From UBA6770 sp965660875 (lineage in GTDB: Bacteria > Bacteroidota > Bacteroidia > Flavobacteriales_G > Salibacteraceae): a stretch of DNA of 64,000 bases. The stretch covers positions 1-64,000 of the forward strand of contig CBFIBQ010000011.1 of the NCBI GenBank assembly GCA_965660875.1. The letters run 5' to 3'. Made by a program: the position numbers and the translations under genes. Under the pieces are notes generated by a model. The model was given only the letters and a program-made list of their open reading frames with translations. It was not told the DNA's origin and did no database searches. Below, in pieces: positions 26,653-34,732 of the stretch. Every line of letters starts with the position of its first letter. The stretch's first letter is position 1.

Positions 26653-27631
26653 AGCGGTTTATAGTAGCCTCTAGGGAATCTTCAGACATACCGCCGGCAG
26701 CATTCAAGTGCCCACCACCATTAAAGTATTTCCGAGCAAAGGTGTTTACATCAATCTTTCCTTTGCTTCTAAACGACATGCGAATGATGCCACCGTTTTC
26801 TTTCATGATACAGCTGATGTTTATTCCTTTTATGGACAACGGGTAGTTGACTACACCTTCAGTATCGCCCGACTTGTAATTGAAGCGCTTCAGCTCTTCT
26901 TCAGACAAGGATATGTGCGCCATTTGTAACTCTGGAAAAACCGTTAGTTTTTTGTCCAGCACATAGCCCAACAACTTAATTCTATCCAAGGAATTGGTGT
27001 CGTAAATCTCATTATAAACCAAGGATGCATCCAGTCCTTTATCCATTAGGTCGGCAACAACCCGATGTGTTTTGGCTGTAGTCGATCGGAAACGAAAAGA
27101 ACCGGTATCGGTAACAATACCCGAGTACAAATAGGATGCGATTTGTGCGTCTATAAGGTCAGGTTCATCAAAAGCAACAATTAAATCGTAAATCAATTGT
27201 GCTGTACTGCTTGCTTCAATATCGTGCAATCCGGCTACAAATGCCTCTGCTTCCGGTTCTCTGTGATGATCCACAATCAATTTTGGTGTATCATCCGAAC
27301 GTAATACAGATTCAAGATCCTTGCCTACTCTGCCCAAAGTATTGTAATCCAGTGAAAAAACCAATCCAGCCTGCTGCAGTTTTTCTTGTGCTTGCTTTGG
27401 TGATTTATCGTATTGGATGATTTCCGATTCAGTATCCATCCAATTTAAAAATGCCGGAAATGCATCTGGCACTACTACGGACACTGTCTTTCCTAATTTC
27501 TCCAAGGCTTTTTTTAATGCCATAGAGGATCCTATTGCATCGCCATCTGGAGATTTATGGGTAGAAATAAAGATGGTTTCGGACTGGTGCACCAGCTCCA
27601 ACATTTTTTTGATGTTTTGTAATTTTTCCAT
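26621..27631 (-). CDS. nrnA: DHH-family oligoribonuclease / pAp phosphatase NrnA
   Basis: A 336-residue cytoplasmic enzyme of the DHH/DHHA1 superfamily that degrades short oligoribonucleotides and may hydrolyse pAp. The first motif is H25-K-S-P-D29-G-D31, the DHH motif is in IVDHHREPE, and DHHA1 ends with the GGGHLNAAGG glycine-rich loop. ATG 27631 is chosen; the TTG three codons upstream belongs to a promoter -7 box. It is divergent from ndk. Confidence 0.92.
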   Translation of the reverse strand: MEKLQNIKKMLELVHQSETIFISTHKSPDGDAIGSSMALKKALEKLGKTVSVVVPDAFPAFLNWMDTESEIIQYDKSPKQAQEKLQQAGLVFSLDYNTLGRVGKDLESVLRSDDTPKLIVDHHREPEAEAFVAGLHDIEASSTAQLIYDLIVAFDEPDLIDAQIASYLYSGIVTDTGSFRFRSTTAKTHRVVADLMDKGLDASLVYNEIYDTNSLDRIKLLGYVLDKKLTVFPELQMAHISLSEEELKRFNYKSGDTEGVVNYPLSIKGINISCIMKENGGIIRMSFRSKGKIDVNTFARKYFNGGGHLNAAGGMSEDSLEATINRFEKAAKEYFA

Positions 27632-27637
27632 GCGCCG

Positions 27638-27645
27638 CAAAAATA
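27638..27645 (-). promoter_or_regulatory. -7 box of nrnA
   Basis: Reads TATTTTTG on the minus strand, ending 6 nt before the ATG at 27631. A TTG on that strand at 27668-27670 is 22 nt upstream and may be the -33 element. The layout predicts an almost leaderless transcript. Confidence 0.5.
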
Positions 27646-27720
27646 CTGGAATCCTAGTGCTTACTTACAAATAATATTAGGAATTAACTGCTTCCGTTAG
27701 AGGGGTAAGAAAAGAACCTT

Positions 27721-27728
27721 TACTTTTG
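27721..27728 (+). promoter_or_regulatory. -7 box of ndk
   Basis: TACTTTTG matches TAnnTTTG, 27 nt before the ndk ATG. It overlaps a TTG codon in the ndk frame, which explains why a longer reading frame appears upstream of the true start. Confidence 0.65.
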
Positions 27729-27755
27729 CAATCTCAAACAGAAAAAATAAAACAT

Positions 27756-28175
27756 ATGGCTACGAACAGAACGTTTACCATGATAAAACCAGAAGCTGTA
27801 GAAAAAGGCTTAACTGGTGCGATTTTAAATAAAATAACTGAAGGCGGATTCAGAATAGTTGCCCTAAAAAAAACGCAATTGTCTATAGCAGAAGCAGGCA
27901 AGTTTTACGAAGTACATGCAGAGCGTCCTTTTTACGGAGAGTTGGTTGCTTACATGAGTTCAGGACCAATCGTTGCTGCGATTTTAGAAAAAGACAATGC
28001 GGTAGCTGATTTCAGAACATTGATTGGTGCAACTGATCCAGCTGAAGCAGCAGAAGGAACTATTCGTGCCGAGTTTGCTGAGAGTAAAGCAAAAAATGCT
28101 GTACACGGTTCAGACTCTGACGAAAATGCTGAAATAGAAAGCAATTACCACTTCTCTGGTAGAGAAATGTTTTAA
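27756..28175 (+). CDS. ndk: Nucleoside diphosphate kinase
   Basis: A 139-residue enzyme that balances nucleoside triphosphate pools by moving phosphate from ATP through a histidine. The catalytic residue is H117 in NAVHGSDS. The N-terminal TFTMIKPEAV and the length are exactly family-typical. The ATG at 27756 fits the family N-terminus. It is monocistronic, with its own -7 box and terminator. Confidence 0.97.
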   Translation: MATNRTFTMIKPEAVEKGLTGAILNKITEGGFRIVALKKTQLSIAEAGKFYEVHAERPFYGELVAYMSSGPIVAAILEKDNAVADFRTLIGATDPAEAAEGTIRAEFAESKAKNAVHGSDSDENAEIESNYHFSGREMF

Positions 28176-28193
28176 AATTAGAACAGGTTAAAT

Positions 28194-28229
28194 AAAAAAC
28201 CTTGGTCGTTTTTCGGCCAAGGTTTTTTT
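28194..28229 (+). terminator. ndk terminator
   Basis: AAAACCTTGGTCG pairs with CGGCCAAGGTTTT (one G-U pair) around a short T-rich loop, and ends in a T-run. Confidence 0.93.
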
Positions 28230-28303
28230 ATGCTCTTTTTGACGAATATTTTACACTAGTACCTGTTCTTCAATCAAAAGTTTAGGTCTAGGACTTGTCG
28301 AGA

Positions 28304-28519
28304 CTATTTCTTTAGAAGAAAAGTTTTAATCAAAACTATAATCAAACCAACCCACGGTGTTCCATGCATGATCACATCAAACCAATCCATTGCTCCCATA
28401 CCATTAGCACCTCCAGCAATCCACTTGAGCTTTCCCCAAATATGTGGTTCCGGAAAAAAAGGCGCCAATCCTAATGTAACCGAAAATAATGCCCACGTCT
28501 TCCAATCTTTTAAATCCAT
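28304..28519 (-). CDS. Small conserved membrane protein (71 aa)
   Basis: A 71-residue protein with a weak N-terminal hydrophobic stretch (WALFSVTLGLAPFF) and a C-terminal helix (WVGLIIVLIKTFLL) ending in lysines. The PEPHIWGKLKW and GGANGMGAMDWFDVIMHG segments are the kind of fixed pattern seen in a short conserved family of Flavobacteria, sometimes labelled 'RND transporter' in databases without support. The function is unknown. It stands alone, with no exact promoter motif seen. Confidence 0.65.
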   Translation of the reverse strand: MDLKDWKTWALFSVTLGLAPFFPEPHIWGKLKWIAGGANGMGAMDWFDVIMHGTPWVGLIIVLIKTFLLKK

Positions 28520-28781
28520 GGTGCAAATAGAATGGTTTTGTAGCTTGAATTAAGTGACTTAAATTACCAAGTAAAAGCGTTTTAAGTTTTTTACTCAAAA
28601 CCTTTGCTGTTCATTCAATTAACTCCGTGACTTATAATTCTTGAATCCTTTAATTTTATCTCCCACCTAACTAGCCGATTGTCTAATCAATTTAGGTCAT
28701 TTGCATTTTTTCGCAAAAAAACCCCTTAGATATTAGTAAGTTTATGCTACCAATTGTATTTATAAATAAAAAGAAGTTACT

Positions 28782-29924
28782 ATGTCTAAAAGATACGCTA
28801 GAAGAGGCTTTTTGGAGCGACTCTCCTTATTGGGCTCATCTATTTTTGCCCTCCCCTTTTTGGGACTTACGAAATCATCAAACAAAACAACAATTATGGA
28901 AAGTGAAGGACGATCAGCAGTAAAATCGATAAAACCATTGGGTTTTCAATGGGAAACGGCAGATCCTTTCCTGTTTTGCGTGCATCATGAAGACAAATAC
29001 CCCAGGGGCAATTCAGTTTGCGGACCCGACGCTTCTTTGGAAGGCAGGCATATTGGTCAAGACTTTATTGTAAAGGACGGTTGGAGAATGTACCACGGTG
29101 AAACGGTACCCGGATTCCCAGGTCACCCACACCGAGGCTTTGAAACGATTACTGTGGTAAGAAAAGGCATGGTCGATCATGCAGACTCACTTGGTGCGGC
29201 TGGTCGTTACGGAGATGGTGATGTTCAGTGGATGACCGCGGGCAAGGGCGTACAACATAGCGAAATGTTCCCGCTGCTGTCAGAAGATAAAGAAAACCCA
29301 ATGGAACTATTCCAAATTTGGTTGAACCTACCGAAGAAAAGTAAAATGGCCGATGCAAACTTCACCATGTTTTGGGGTGATGAAATACCACGTAAAACAA
29401 TTGCAGACGACAGGGGTAAGAAAATTGAAATTGAACTTATTGCTGGTGCCTTAGAGAACGAAACACTCCCTGCTCCTCCTCCAAATTCATGGGCAAGTGA
29501 CCCATACAATAATGTGGCAGTTTGGAATATTCATATGGAGCCAAATGCAGAATGGCGTATGCCCAGAACAGAAAAAGGAACCAACAGAACACTTTATTAT
29601 TACGAAGGAAAAGGTTTATCTATTAACGGTATTGCAATAAATGAATACCACGCTGCTGAAGTAGACGAGGCCTTTGATTTAACCTTACGCTCTGGACCAA
29701 CTGGAGCAAAAGTTTTGGTATTACAAGGAAAACCCATTAACGAACCGGTCGTGCAACACGGTCCTTTTGTTATGAACTCGAGACAAGAAATTGCAGAGGC
29801 ATTTAACGATTATCAGCAAACCCAATTTGGTGGTTGGCCATGGCCGAGAAGAGATCAGGTTCACGATAAATCAAAAGGTCGGTTTGCTAAGTATGTCAAT
29901 GGTAAATTGGAGGAAAAGGGGTAA
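28782..29924 (+). CDS. Pirin family protein with Tat-type signal
   Basis: A 380-residue bicupin of the pirin family. The iron-site region is visible in FPGHPHRGFETITVV and GKGVQHSEMF. The N-terminus carries ARRGFLERLS followed by a hydrophobic stretch and is a plausible twin-arginine signal, so the folded metalloprotein may be exported; pirins are otherwise mostly cytoplasmic. Some pirins are quercetin dioxygenases, but the substrate here is unknown. It is followed by a palindromic repeat pair rather than by another gene of a pathway. Confidence 0.88.
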   Translation: MSKRYARRGFLERLSLLGSSIFALPFLGLTKSSNKTTIMESEGRSAVKSIKPLGFQWETADPFLFCVHHEDKYPRGNSVCGPDASLEGRHIGQDFIVKDGWRMYHGETVPGFPGHPHRGFETITVVRKGMVDHADSLGAAGRYGDGDVQWMTAGKGVQHSEMFPLLSEDKENPMELFQIWLNLPKKSKMADANFTMFWGDEIPRKTIADDRGKKIEIELIAGALENETLPAPPPNSWASDPYNNVAVWNIHMEPNAEWRMPRTEKGTNRTLYYYEGKGLSINGIAINEYHAAEVDEAFDLTLRSGPTGAKVLVLQGKPINEPVVQHGPFVMNSRQEIAEAFNDYQQTQFGGWPWPRRDQVHDKSKGRFAKYVNGKLEEKG

Positions 29925-29981
29925 ATCCGTAAATAATACTATCCCAAAGTTTCTGACTAATATTTTTGAAACCCTCCCGTT

Positions 29982-30096
29982 CTGTTCTCGATACGTTGCA
30001 CATCGTGCAATACTCGAACTGACACTAAAACAGTTACAATAATGTCAGTTCGAGTGTTTTTATGGAGCTTGCGGAATAAAAATGTATCGAGAACAG
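29982..30096. repeat. Head-to-head pair of palindromic intergenic repeats (REPIN-like)
   Basis: Two inverted units share the ends TGTCAGTTCGAGT and GTATCGAGAACAG. The left unit (29982-30024, minus orientation) and the right unit (30043-30096) therefore form two nested perfect 13-bp pairings: 29982-29994 with 30084-30096, and 30012-30024 with 30043-30055. Each unit has a different inner hairpin: TTGCAC/GTGCAA (29996-30010) on the left, TTTTTAT/ATAAAAA (30057-30082) on the right. Similar TGTCAGTTCGAGT-type repeats are recalled from flavobacterial intergenic regions. Confidence 0.75.
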
Positions 30097-30139
30097 TGCA
30101 ATGATTAAGCTAAAAATAATACCCTTAATTAATTTTAAT

Positions 30140-30153
30140 TGACCTATTGGTCA
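30140..30153. promoter_or_regulatory. Probable TetR operator 1
   Basis: A perfect palindrome TGACC-TATT-GGTCA that overlaps the -33 TTG of the promoter in front of the TetR gene. Its size and symmetry suit a TetR-family dimer. Confidence 0.6.
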
Positions 30154-30176
30154 TTTATAAAAATACTTTACTTTTG
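30147..30176 (+). promoter_or_regulatory. Promoter of the TetR/LolA/ABC operon
   Basis: TTG at 30147-30149, a 19-nt spacer and TACTTTTG at 30169-30176 make a full Bacteroidota promoter. The start codon follows 22 nt downstream of the -7 box. Confidence 0.75.
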
Positions 30177-30189
30177 ACCAGTCGTTCAA
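30174..30189. promoter_or_regulatory. Probable TetR operator 2
   Basis: TTGACCAGTCGTTCAA, an imperfect palindrome resembling operator 1 (TGACC-N4-GTTCA), overlaps the -7 box and the expected transcription start. Confidence 0.45.
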
Positions 30190-30198
30190 TTATAAAAA

Positions 30199-30786
30199 AT
30201 GGCTCCAAGGTCAGAAGAACAATTTCAAGCAATTAGAGAAAGTCGAAAAGAGCAAATCTTAGAAACTGCCCTTGAGCTATTTGCTGAAGACGGCTACCAC
30301 CTTTCCTCCATTAGTCGGATAGCCGATAAAGCAGGAATATCTAAGGGGCTACTCTACAACTATTTCGAGAGTAAAGAAGACGTATTAAAGGCGCTCATGC
30401 ATAAAATTATGGGTGAAATCATGGAAGGGTTTCCTCAATCTGGTGCGAATAATTTTAGTGAAGTAGACCTTATGAAATGGGTAGATTATAGCATTGAGGT
30501 TACCCTAAAAGACTTACAAAGAGCGCGCCTCTACCTTACACTATCCACTCAACCAGAAGTTACTCCAATTTTTATGGAGTTGGCTACCGAACCCATCCAA
30601 CAATTCATGGGCGGTATGATAGCATTCTTCGAAGCTAAAGGCGTTGAAAATCCGTTGAGCCTGGTACGGCACGTGGCCGCAATGATGGACGGTATTCAAA
30701 TGCACATTATTCTAGACCCAGAAAATTACCCTGTGAAAGATTCGGTTCACTATTTTAAAGATTACATAAAATCCCTCTACTCATGA
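30199..30786 (+). CDS. TetR/AcrR family regulator
   Basis: A 195-residue regulator. The N-terminal helix-turn-helix (about 15-60) contains ILETALELFAEDGYHLSSISRIADKAGISKGLLYNYFESKEDVL, the usual TetR core. The C-terminal 130 residues form the ligand pocket and have no recognisable ligand specificity. It is the first gene of the envelope-transport operon and overlaps the LolA-like gene by 4 bp. Two palindromes in its promoter suggest it represses itself and the operon. Confidence 0.92.
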   Translation: MAPRSEEQFQAIRESRKEQILETALELFAEDGYHLSSISRIADKAGISKGLLYNYFESKEDVLKALMHKIMGEIMEGFPQSGANNFSEVDLMKWVDYSIEVTLKDLQRARLYLTLSTQPEVTPIFMELATEPIQQFMGGMIAFFEAKGVENPLSLVRHVAAMMDGIQMHIILDPENYPVKDSVHYFKDYIKSLYS

Positions 30787-31523
30787 AAAGACTACTCACG
30801 TTAGCGGCCCTATTCGCTTCTACTCTACTCAATGGGCAAACGGCAAAGGAAATCATCCAGAAATCTGAAGACCTGGTTCGCGGAAAATCCTCCAAAGCCG
30901 ACCTTACCATCCAAATCAATCGTCCCAAGTGGTCAAGAGAAATTAGAATGAAGTCTTGGTCTTTGGGAACCGACTATGCTATGACCTACATTATGGAGCC
31001 CGCAAAGGAAAAAGGAACCGTTATGCTGAAGATTGATAAAGAGGTATGGAATTGGATTCCAACGATTGAAAGAACCGTAAAACTGCCTCCCTCTATGATG
31101 ATGCAATCGTGGATGGGCACCGATTTTACCAATGACGATTTGGTAAAACAATCCAGTATTGTGGTGGATTATACGCACAAGATTGTTGGCGACAGCAGTA
31201 TTTTAGGTAGAGCGTGTACCAAAATAGAATTGATTCCAAAGGAAGGAGCGCCTGTGGTTTGGGGTAAAATCAACATTTGGATAGACACTGAAAATTTTCT
31301 CCAACTTAAAAGTGAAATGTACGATGAAGAGGGTTACTTGATTAATGTGATGAGCGCAAAAAAGATTGGTGCCTTCGACGGAAGAACATTTGTAACCGAA
31401 ATGGAAATGCTACCGGTAGAGAAACCAGGAAATTCAACAGTACTGATTTACAATGATTTGGAGTTCGATATTGAGATTAGCAAAGATTTTTTTACTACTC
31501 AAAATATGAGACGCATTCGATAG
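30783..31523 (+). CDS. Periplasmic LolA-like 'outer membrane lipoprotein-sorting' protein
   Basis: A 246-residue secreted protein; the signal peptide ends near residue 19 (LLNGQ). The remainder matches the LolA-like half-barrel family, with AKEIIQKSEDLVRGKSSKADLTI, then EKGTVMLKIDKEVWNWIP and SWMGTDFTNDDLVKQSS. This is not the canonical lolA carrier but the paralogue that travels with dedicated transporters. It probably carries a lipid or lipoprotein across the periplasm. Its start is coupled to the TetR stop (ATGA). Confidence 0.85.
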   Translation: MKRLLTLAALFASTLLNGQTAKEIIQKSEDLVRGKSSKADLTIQINRPKWSREIRMKSWSLGTDYAMTYIMEPAKEKGTVMLKIDKEVWNWIPTIERTVKLPPSMMMQSWMGTDFTNDDLVKQSSIVVDYTHKIVGDSSILGRACTKIELIPKEGAPVVWGKINIWIDTENFLQLKSEMYDEEGYLINVMSAKKIGAFDGRTFVTEMEMLPVEKPGNSTVLIYNDLEFDIEISKDFFTTQNMRRIR

Positions 31524-31564
31524 CGAATGCTTAATTTTAATGATGATTGTTCAATTTTTAAAAC

Positions 31565-32779
31565 ATGTTTCTAAAATTAGCTTGGCGAAATATTTGGCGT
31601 AACAAACGCCGGACAGCAATCACACTTGCATCTATCTTTTTTGCTGTAATCCTCTCTACGCTTATGTCGAGTCTCAAAGAGGGAGTTTATGTGAATATGA
31701 TTAAAAATTCCGCTGGAGATTTTTATGGATATGCTCAAATTCAGCAAAAAGGGTATTTAGAAGAAAAGACACTTGATTTTGCTTTTGAATACTCAGAAGC
31801 TTTAAAAAAAGCCGTTCAATCGAATGCTAAAGTTCAGCAAGGATTGCCGAGGCTTGAAAGTTTTGCCCTCTCCTCCTTTGAACAGGTCAGTAAAGGTGCT
31901 TTAGTAGTAGGCGTTGACCCAGAAAAAGAGCAACTTGGGACTCAACTGCACCAGCGCGTTATCGAAGGGTCGTATTTTACAAAAAACGACAACCAAGTGC
32001 TCATTGGTAATGGTTTATCCGAGTACTTAAAAGCAAAAGTTGGCGATACCATTGTGCTGCTAAGTCAAGGTTATAGAGGCGTGAGCGCTGCCGGAAAATA
32101 TCGAATAAAAGGTATTGTGAAATTCGGCTCTCCTGAAATTAGCAAACAAGTAGTTTTTCTTCCCTTAAAAACAGCACAAACCTTGTATGGCGCAGAGGGT
32201 TTAATTACGAACCTTGTGCTTCAAGTTCCCAATTCGAATGCAGGTATTAAAGTAGCCAAACAACTCAAAAATGAAATTCCTGAAGGTTTGGCAACCTACG
32301 ATTGGCAAGAGCTAAATCCGAGTTTGGTAAAAATGATTGAAACTGACCGCACAGAAGGTTATGTCTTCATGTTTATCTTGTACCTAGTAATTTCATTCGG
32401 AATATTTGGGACTATACTTATGATGCTAGCAGAGCGAAAGCACGAATTTGGTGTTTTGGTAGCTATAGGCATGAAGCGTTTTCAATTGGCTGTGTTGGTG
32501 TGGTTAGAGGTTATTAGTATTTCGATACTTGGTGCAATTGTAGGCGTAATTGGTGCACTTCCGGTTTGCTTGTATTTCTACTTCTCCCCTATCGAATTAG
32601 GCGAAGGCATGAAGGAAATGACCGAAGAATATGGGTTGGAAGCGGTACTACAAGCTTCTATTGCTCCAGAAATATTTATCACGCAAGGAATTATTGTGTT
32701 TTGTTTGGCAGCAACCATAGCTCTTTACCCCTTGTTCAAACTATTATCTGTGGATGCCATTGAACAAATGAGAAGTTAA
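31565..32779 (+). CDS. FtsX-type ABC transporter permease (LolC/E-like), first of two
   Basis: A 404-residue permease. An N-terminal helix follows the MFLKLAWRNIWRNKRRTAITL segment shared with LolC/E and MacB. A large periplasmic domain spans about 45-265, and three C-terminal helices end at SVDAIEQMRS. Such permeases do not form a channel but push a substrate out of the inner membrane. It and the next gene have the same length and layout, implying duplication and a heterodimer like LolCE. Confidence 0.88.
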   Translation: MFLKLAWRNIWRNKRRTAITLASIFFAVILSTLMSSLKEGVYVNMIKNSAGDFYGYAQIQQKGYLEEKTLDFAFEYSEALKKAVQSNAKVQQGLPRLESFALSSFEQVSKGALVVGVDPEKEQLGTQLHQRVIEGSYFTKNDNQVLIGNGLSEYLKAKVGDTIVLLSQGYRGVSAAGKYRIKGIVKFGSPEISKQVVFLPLKTAQTLYGAEGLITNLVLQVPNSNAGIKVAKQLKNEIPEGLATYDWQELNPSLVKMIETDRTEGYVFMFILYLVISFGIFGTILMMLAERKHEFGVLVAIGMKRFQLAVLVWLEVISISILGAIVGVIGALPVCLYFYFSPIELGEGMKEMTEEYGLEAVLQASIAPEIFITQGIIVFCLAATIALYPLFKLLSVDAIEQMRS

Positions 32780-32781
32780 AT

Positions 32782-33996
32782 ATGAAACTACTGATTAAAA
32801 TAGCTTGGAGAAACATTTGGCGCAATAAGGTGCGCAGTTTCGTGGTCATTACTGCAATTGGTTTAGGGCTCTGGGCTGGTGTTTTTGTTACTGCTTTTGT
32901 GCAAGGGATGATGGTGGCTAAAATTCAATCCATAATTGAAGTTGAAGTTTCGCACATGCAATTTCACGCACAGGGGTTTAGAGACGATTTAAAGACCAGT
33001 GCTATTATTCCAAACTCTAAGGAAAAACTAGAAGCGTTAAAAAACGACCCTAAAGTTGAAGCAGCCTCAGGACGCCTGATTTCAATGGCAATGATTGGCT
33101 CAGCCAATAAAAATGGTTCGGTTCGAGTGGTTGGTGTAGACCCTGAAAAAGAAACCGAAACCAGTGTACTTCATGAACGCTTGACAGAAGGAGCATATTT
33201 CGAAGGGATAAAGAGGAACCCTGTATTGATTAGTGAGCGATTAGCAGAAAAATACAAACTAAAATTGCGTTCGAAGCTTGTATTAACCCTTCAAGATAAG
33301 GACGGAGAAATTACTGCTGGAGCGTTTAGAGTTGTAGGGTTATACAAAACCGACAACAATATGTACGACAACCTAAATGTATTTGTCCGAAACAAGGACC
33401 TGCGTAAACTGACTAAAATCGATAACGATTACCACGAAATTGCAGCAATACTTACTCACCAAGATTTGGCAGAAGAAGTTGCCGGTAACTTCCAAAGCAA
33501 ATATCCCAATTTAGAAATTTTACCTTGGCTTGACCTTGCTCCAGGTATGCGTTTAATGTCTGAAATAATAGGACTCTACCTTTACATTATCGTGGGTATA
33601 GTGCTGCTCGCTTTGCTGTTTAGTATAGTAAATACCATGCTTATGGCTGTTTTGGAAAGAATCAAAGAATTGGGAATGTTGATGGCAGTAGGAATGAACA
33701 AAACAAAAGTGTTTAGCATGATTATGATTGAAACTGTATTCATGTGTATGCTCGGGGCGCCAATTGGATTTATAATCTCTTATGGAATGATTGAATACTT
33801 TGGAAAACATGGCATTGACCTTTCTGGTGCGGCTTATGAAGATGCTGGGTTTTCTAGTATTATATATCCCTATTTAGAAAATCAAAGTTATTTAGAAGTG
33901 ACTGGAATGGTGCTCGTTATGGCCATTTTAGCAGCCATTTACCCCGCTTTAAAAGCACTACGATTGAATCCCGCAACAGCAATTCGAAAAATTTAA
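32782..33996 (+). CDS. FtsX-type ABC transporter permease (LolC/E-like), second of two
   Basis: A 404-residue permease with the same architecture as its neighbour: the MKLLIKIAWRNIWRNKVRSF start, a periplasmic domain with the GVDPEKE motif also seen in the first permease, and three C-terminal helices ending LRLNPATAIRKI. It begins 2 nt after the previous stop and ends 3 nt before the ATPase, so the three are one complex. The substrate is unknown. Confidence 0.88.
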   Translation: MKLLIKIAWRNIWRNKVRSFVVITAIGLGLWAGVFVTAFVQGMMVAKIQSIIEVEVSHMQFHAQGFRDDLKTSAIIPNSKEKLEALKNDPKVEAASGRLISMAMIGSANKNGSVRVVGVDPEKETETSVLHERLTEGAYFEGIKRNPVLISERLAEKYKLKLRSKLVLTLQDKDGEITAGAFRVVGLYKTDNNMYDNLNVFVRNKDLRKLTKIDNDYHEIAAILTHQDLAEEVAGNFQSKYPNLEILPWLDLAPGMRLMSEIIGLYLYIIVGIVLLALLFSIVNTMLMAVLERIKELGMLMAVGMNKTKVFSMIMIETVFMCMLGAPIGFIISYGMIEYFGKHGIDLSGAAYEDAGFSSIIYPYLENQSYLEVTGMVLVMAILAAIYPALKALRLNPATAIRKI

Positions 33997-33999
33997 GTT

Positions 34000-34689
34000 A
34001 TGAATGTAATAACTACCTCTAAACTCTCAAAAGTATACGACGAAGGACCTGTGCCTGTTTACGCCGTAAATGGTGTTGATTTAGAAATAAAAAAAGGTGA
34101 GTTTACTGCTATTGTAGGCCCCTCTGGGTCTGGCAAAACTACCCTACTCAACATCATTGGCGGACTGGATAAAGCTTCCTCTGGAAGTGTTAAAATTGGG
34201 GCTATTGAAATTGAAGACCTAAGCGCTAATGAATTGATTGACTTTCGTTTAAAAAACATTGGCTTTGTATTTCAGTCGTATAATTTAATACCGGTATTAA
34301 CGGCTAAGGAAAATACGGAGTTCATTATGCTGTTGCAAGACATTCCAAAAAAAGAACGCGATGCACGAGTTGAAGCGCTACTTACCGAAGTAGGATTGAA
34401 AGACCGTATAAACAATCGCCCAACAGAACTCTCAGGCGGACAGCAGCAGCGCGTAGCAGTTGCAAGAGCTTTAGCTTCAAAGCCACAATTTATTTTGGCT
34501 GACGAACCTACGGCTAATCTCGACTCAAAGTCTACCGCTAACTTGTTAGACATTATGCTAAAACTGAATCAAGAGGAAGACACTACTTTTATTTTCTCAA
34601 CACACGATCAACGGGTAATCGACCGTGCTCGCCGAATTATTACATTAGAAGACGGTAAGATTATTTCGGATAAAACTCAAAATGTATAG
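34000..34689 (+). CDS. LolD/MacB-type ABC transporter ATP-binding protein
   Basis: A 229-residue ATPase. Walker A GPSGSGKTT is at 40-48, the Q-loop is in FVFQSYNLIP, the signature LSGGQQQR is at 144-151, Walker B ILADEP is at 165-170 and the switch histidine is H202. The group is the LolD/MacB/FtsE type that pairs with FtsX-fold permeases. It powers the two permeases encoded just upstream. Confidence 0.93.
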   Translation: MNVITTSKLSKVYDEGPVPVYAVNGVDLEIKKGEFTAIVGPSGSGKTTLLNIIGGLDKASSGSVKIGAIEIEDLSANELIDFRLKNIGFVFQSYNLIPVLTAKENTEFIMLLQDIPKKERDARVEALLTEVGLKDRINNRPTELSGGQQQRVAVARALASKPQFILADEPTANLDSKSTANLLDIMLKLNQEEDTTFIFSTHDQRVIDRARRIITLEDGKIISDKTQNV

Positions 34690-34732
34690 CATCCCCTCAA
34701 TCAGTTTTGACGTCATTTCGGAGCAGTCGGGA

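Noticed and set aside
27726..27755. Upstream TTG start for ndk
   Set aside because: The codon is part of the -7 box TACTTTTG, and the family N-terminus fits the ATG at 27756.
30012..30055. Simple terminator of the pirin gene
   Set aside because: The 13-bp stem could terminate transcription, but the outer flanking 13-bp repeat and matching unit ends show it is the centre of a larger repeat pair.
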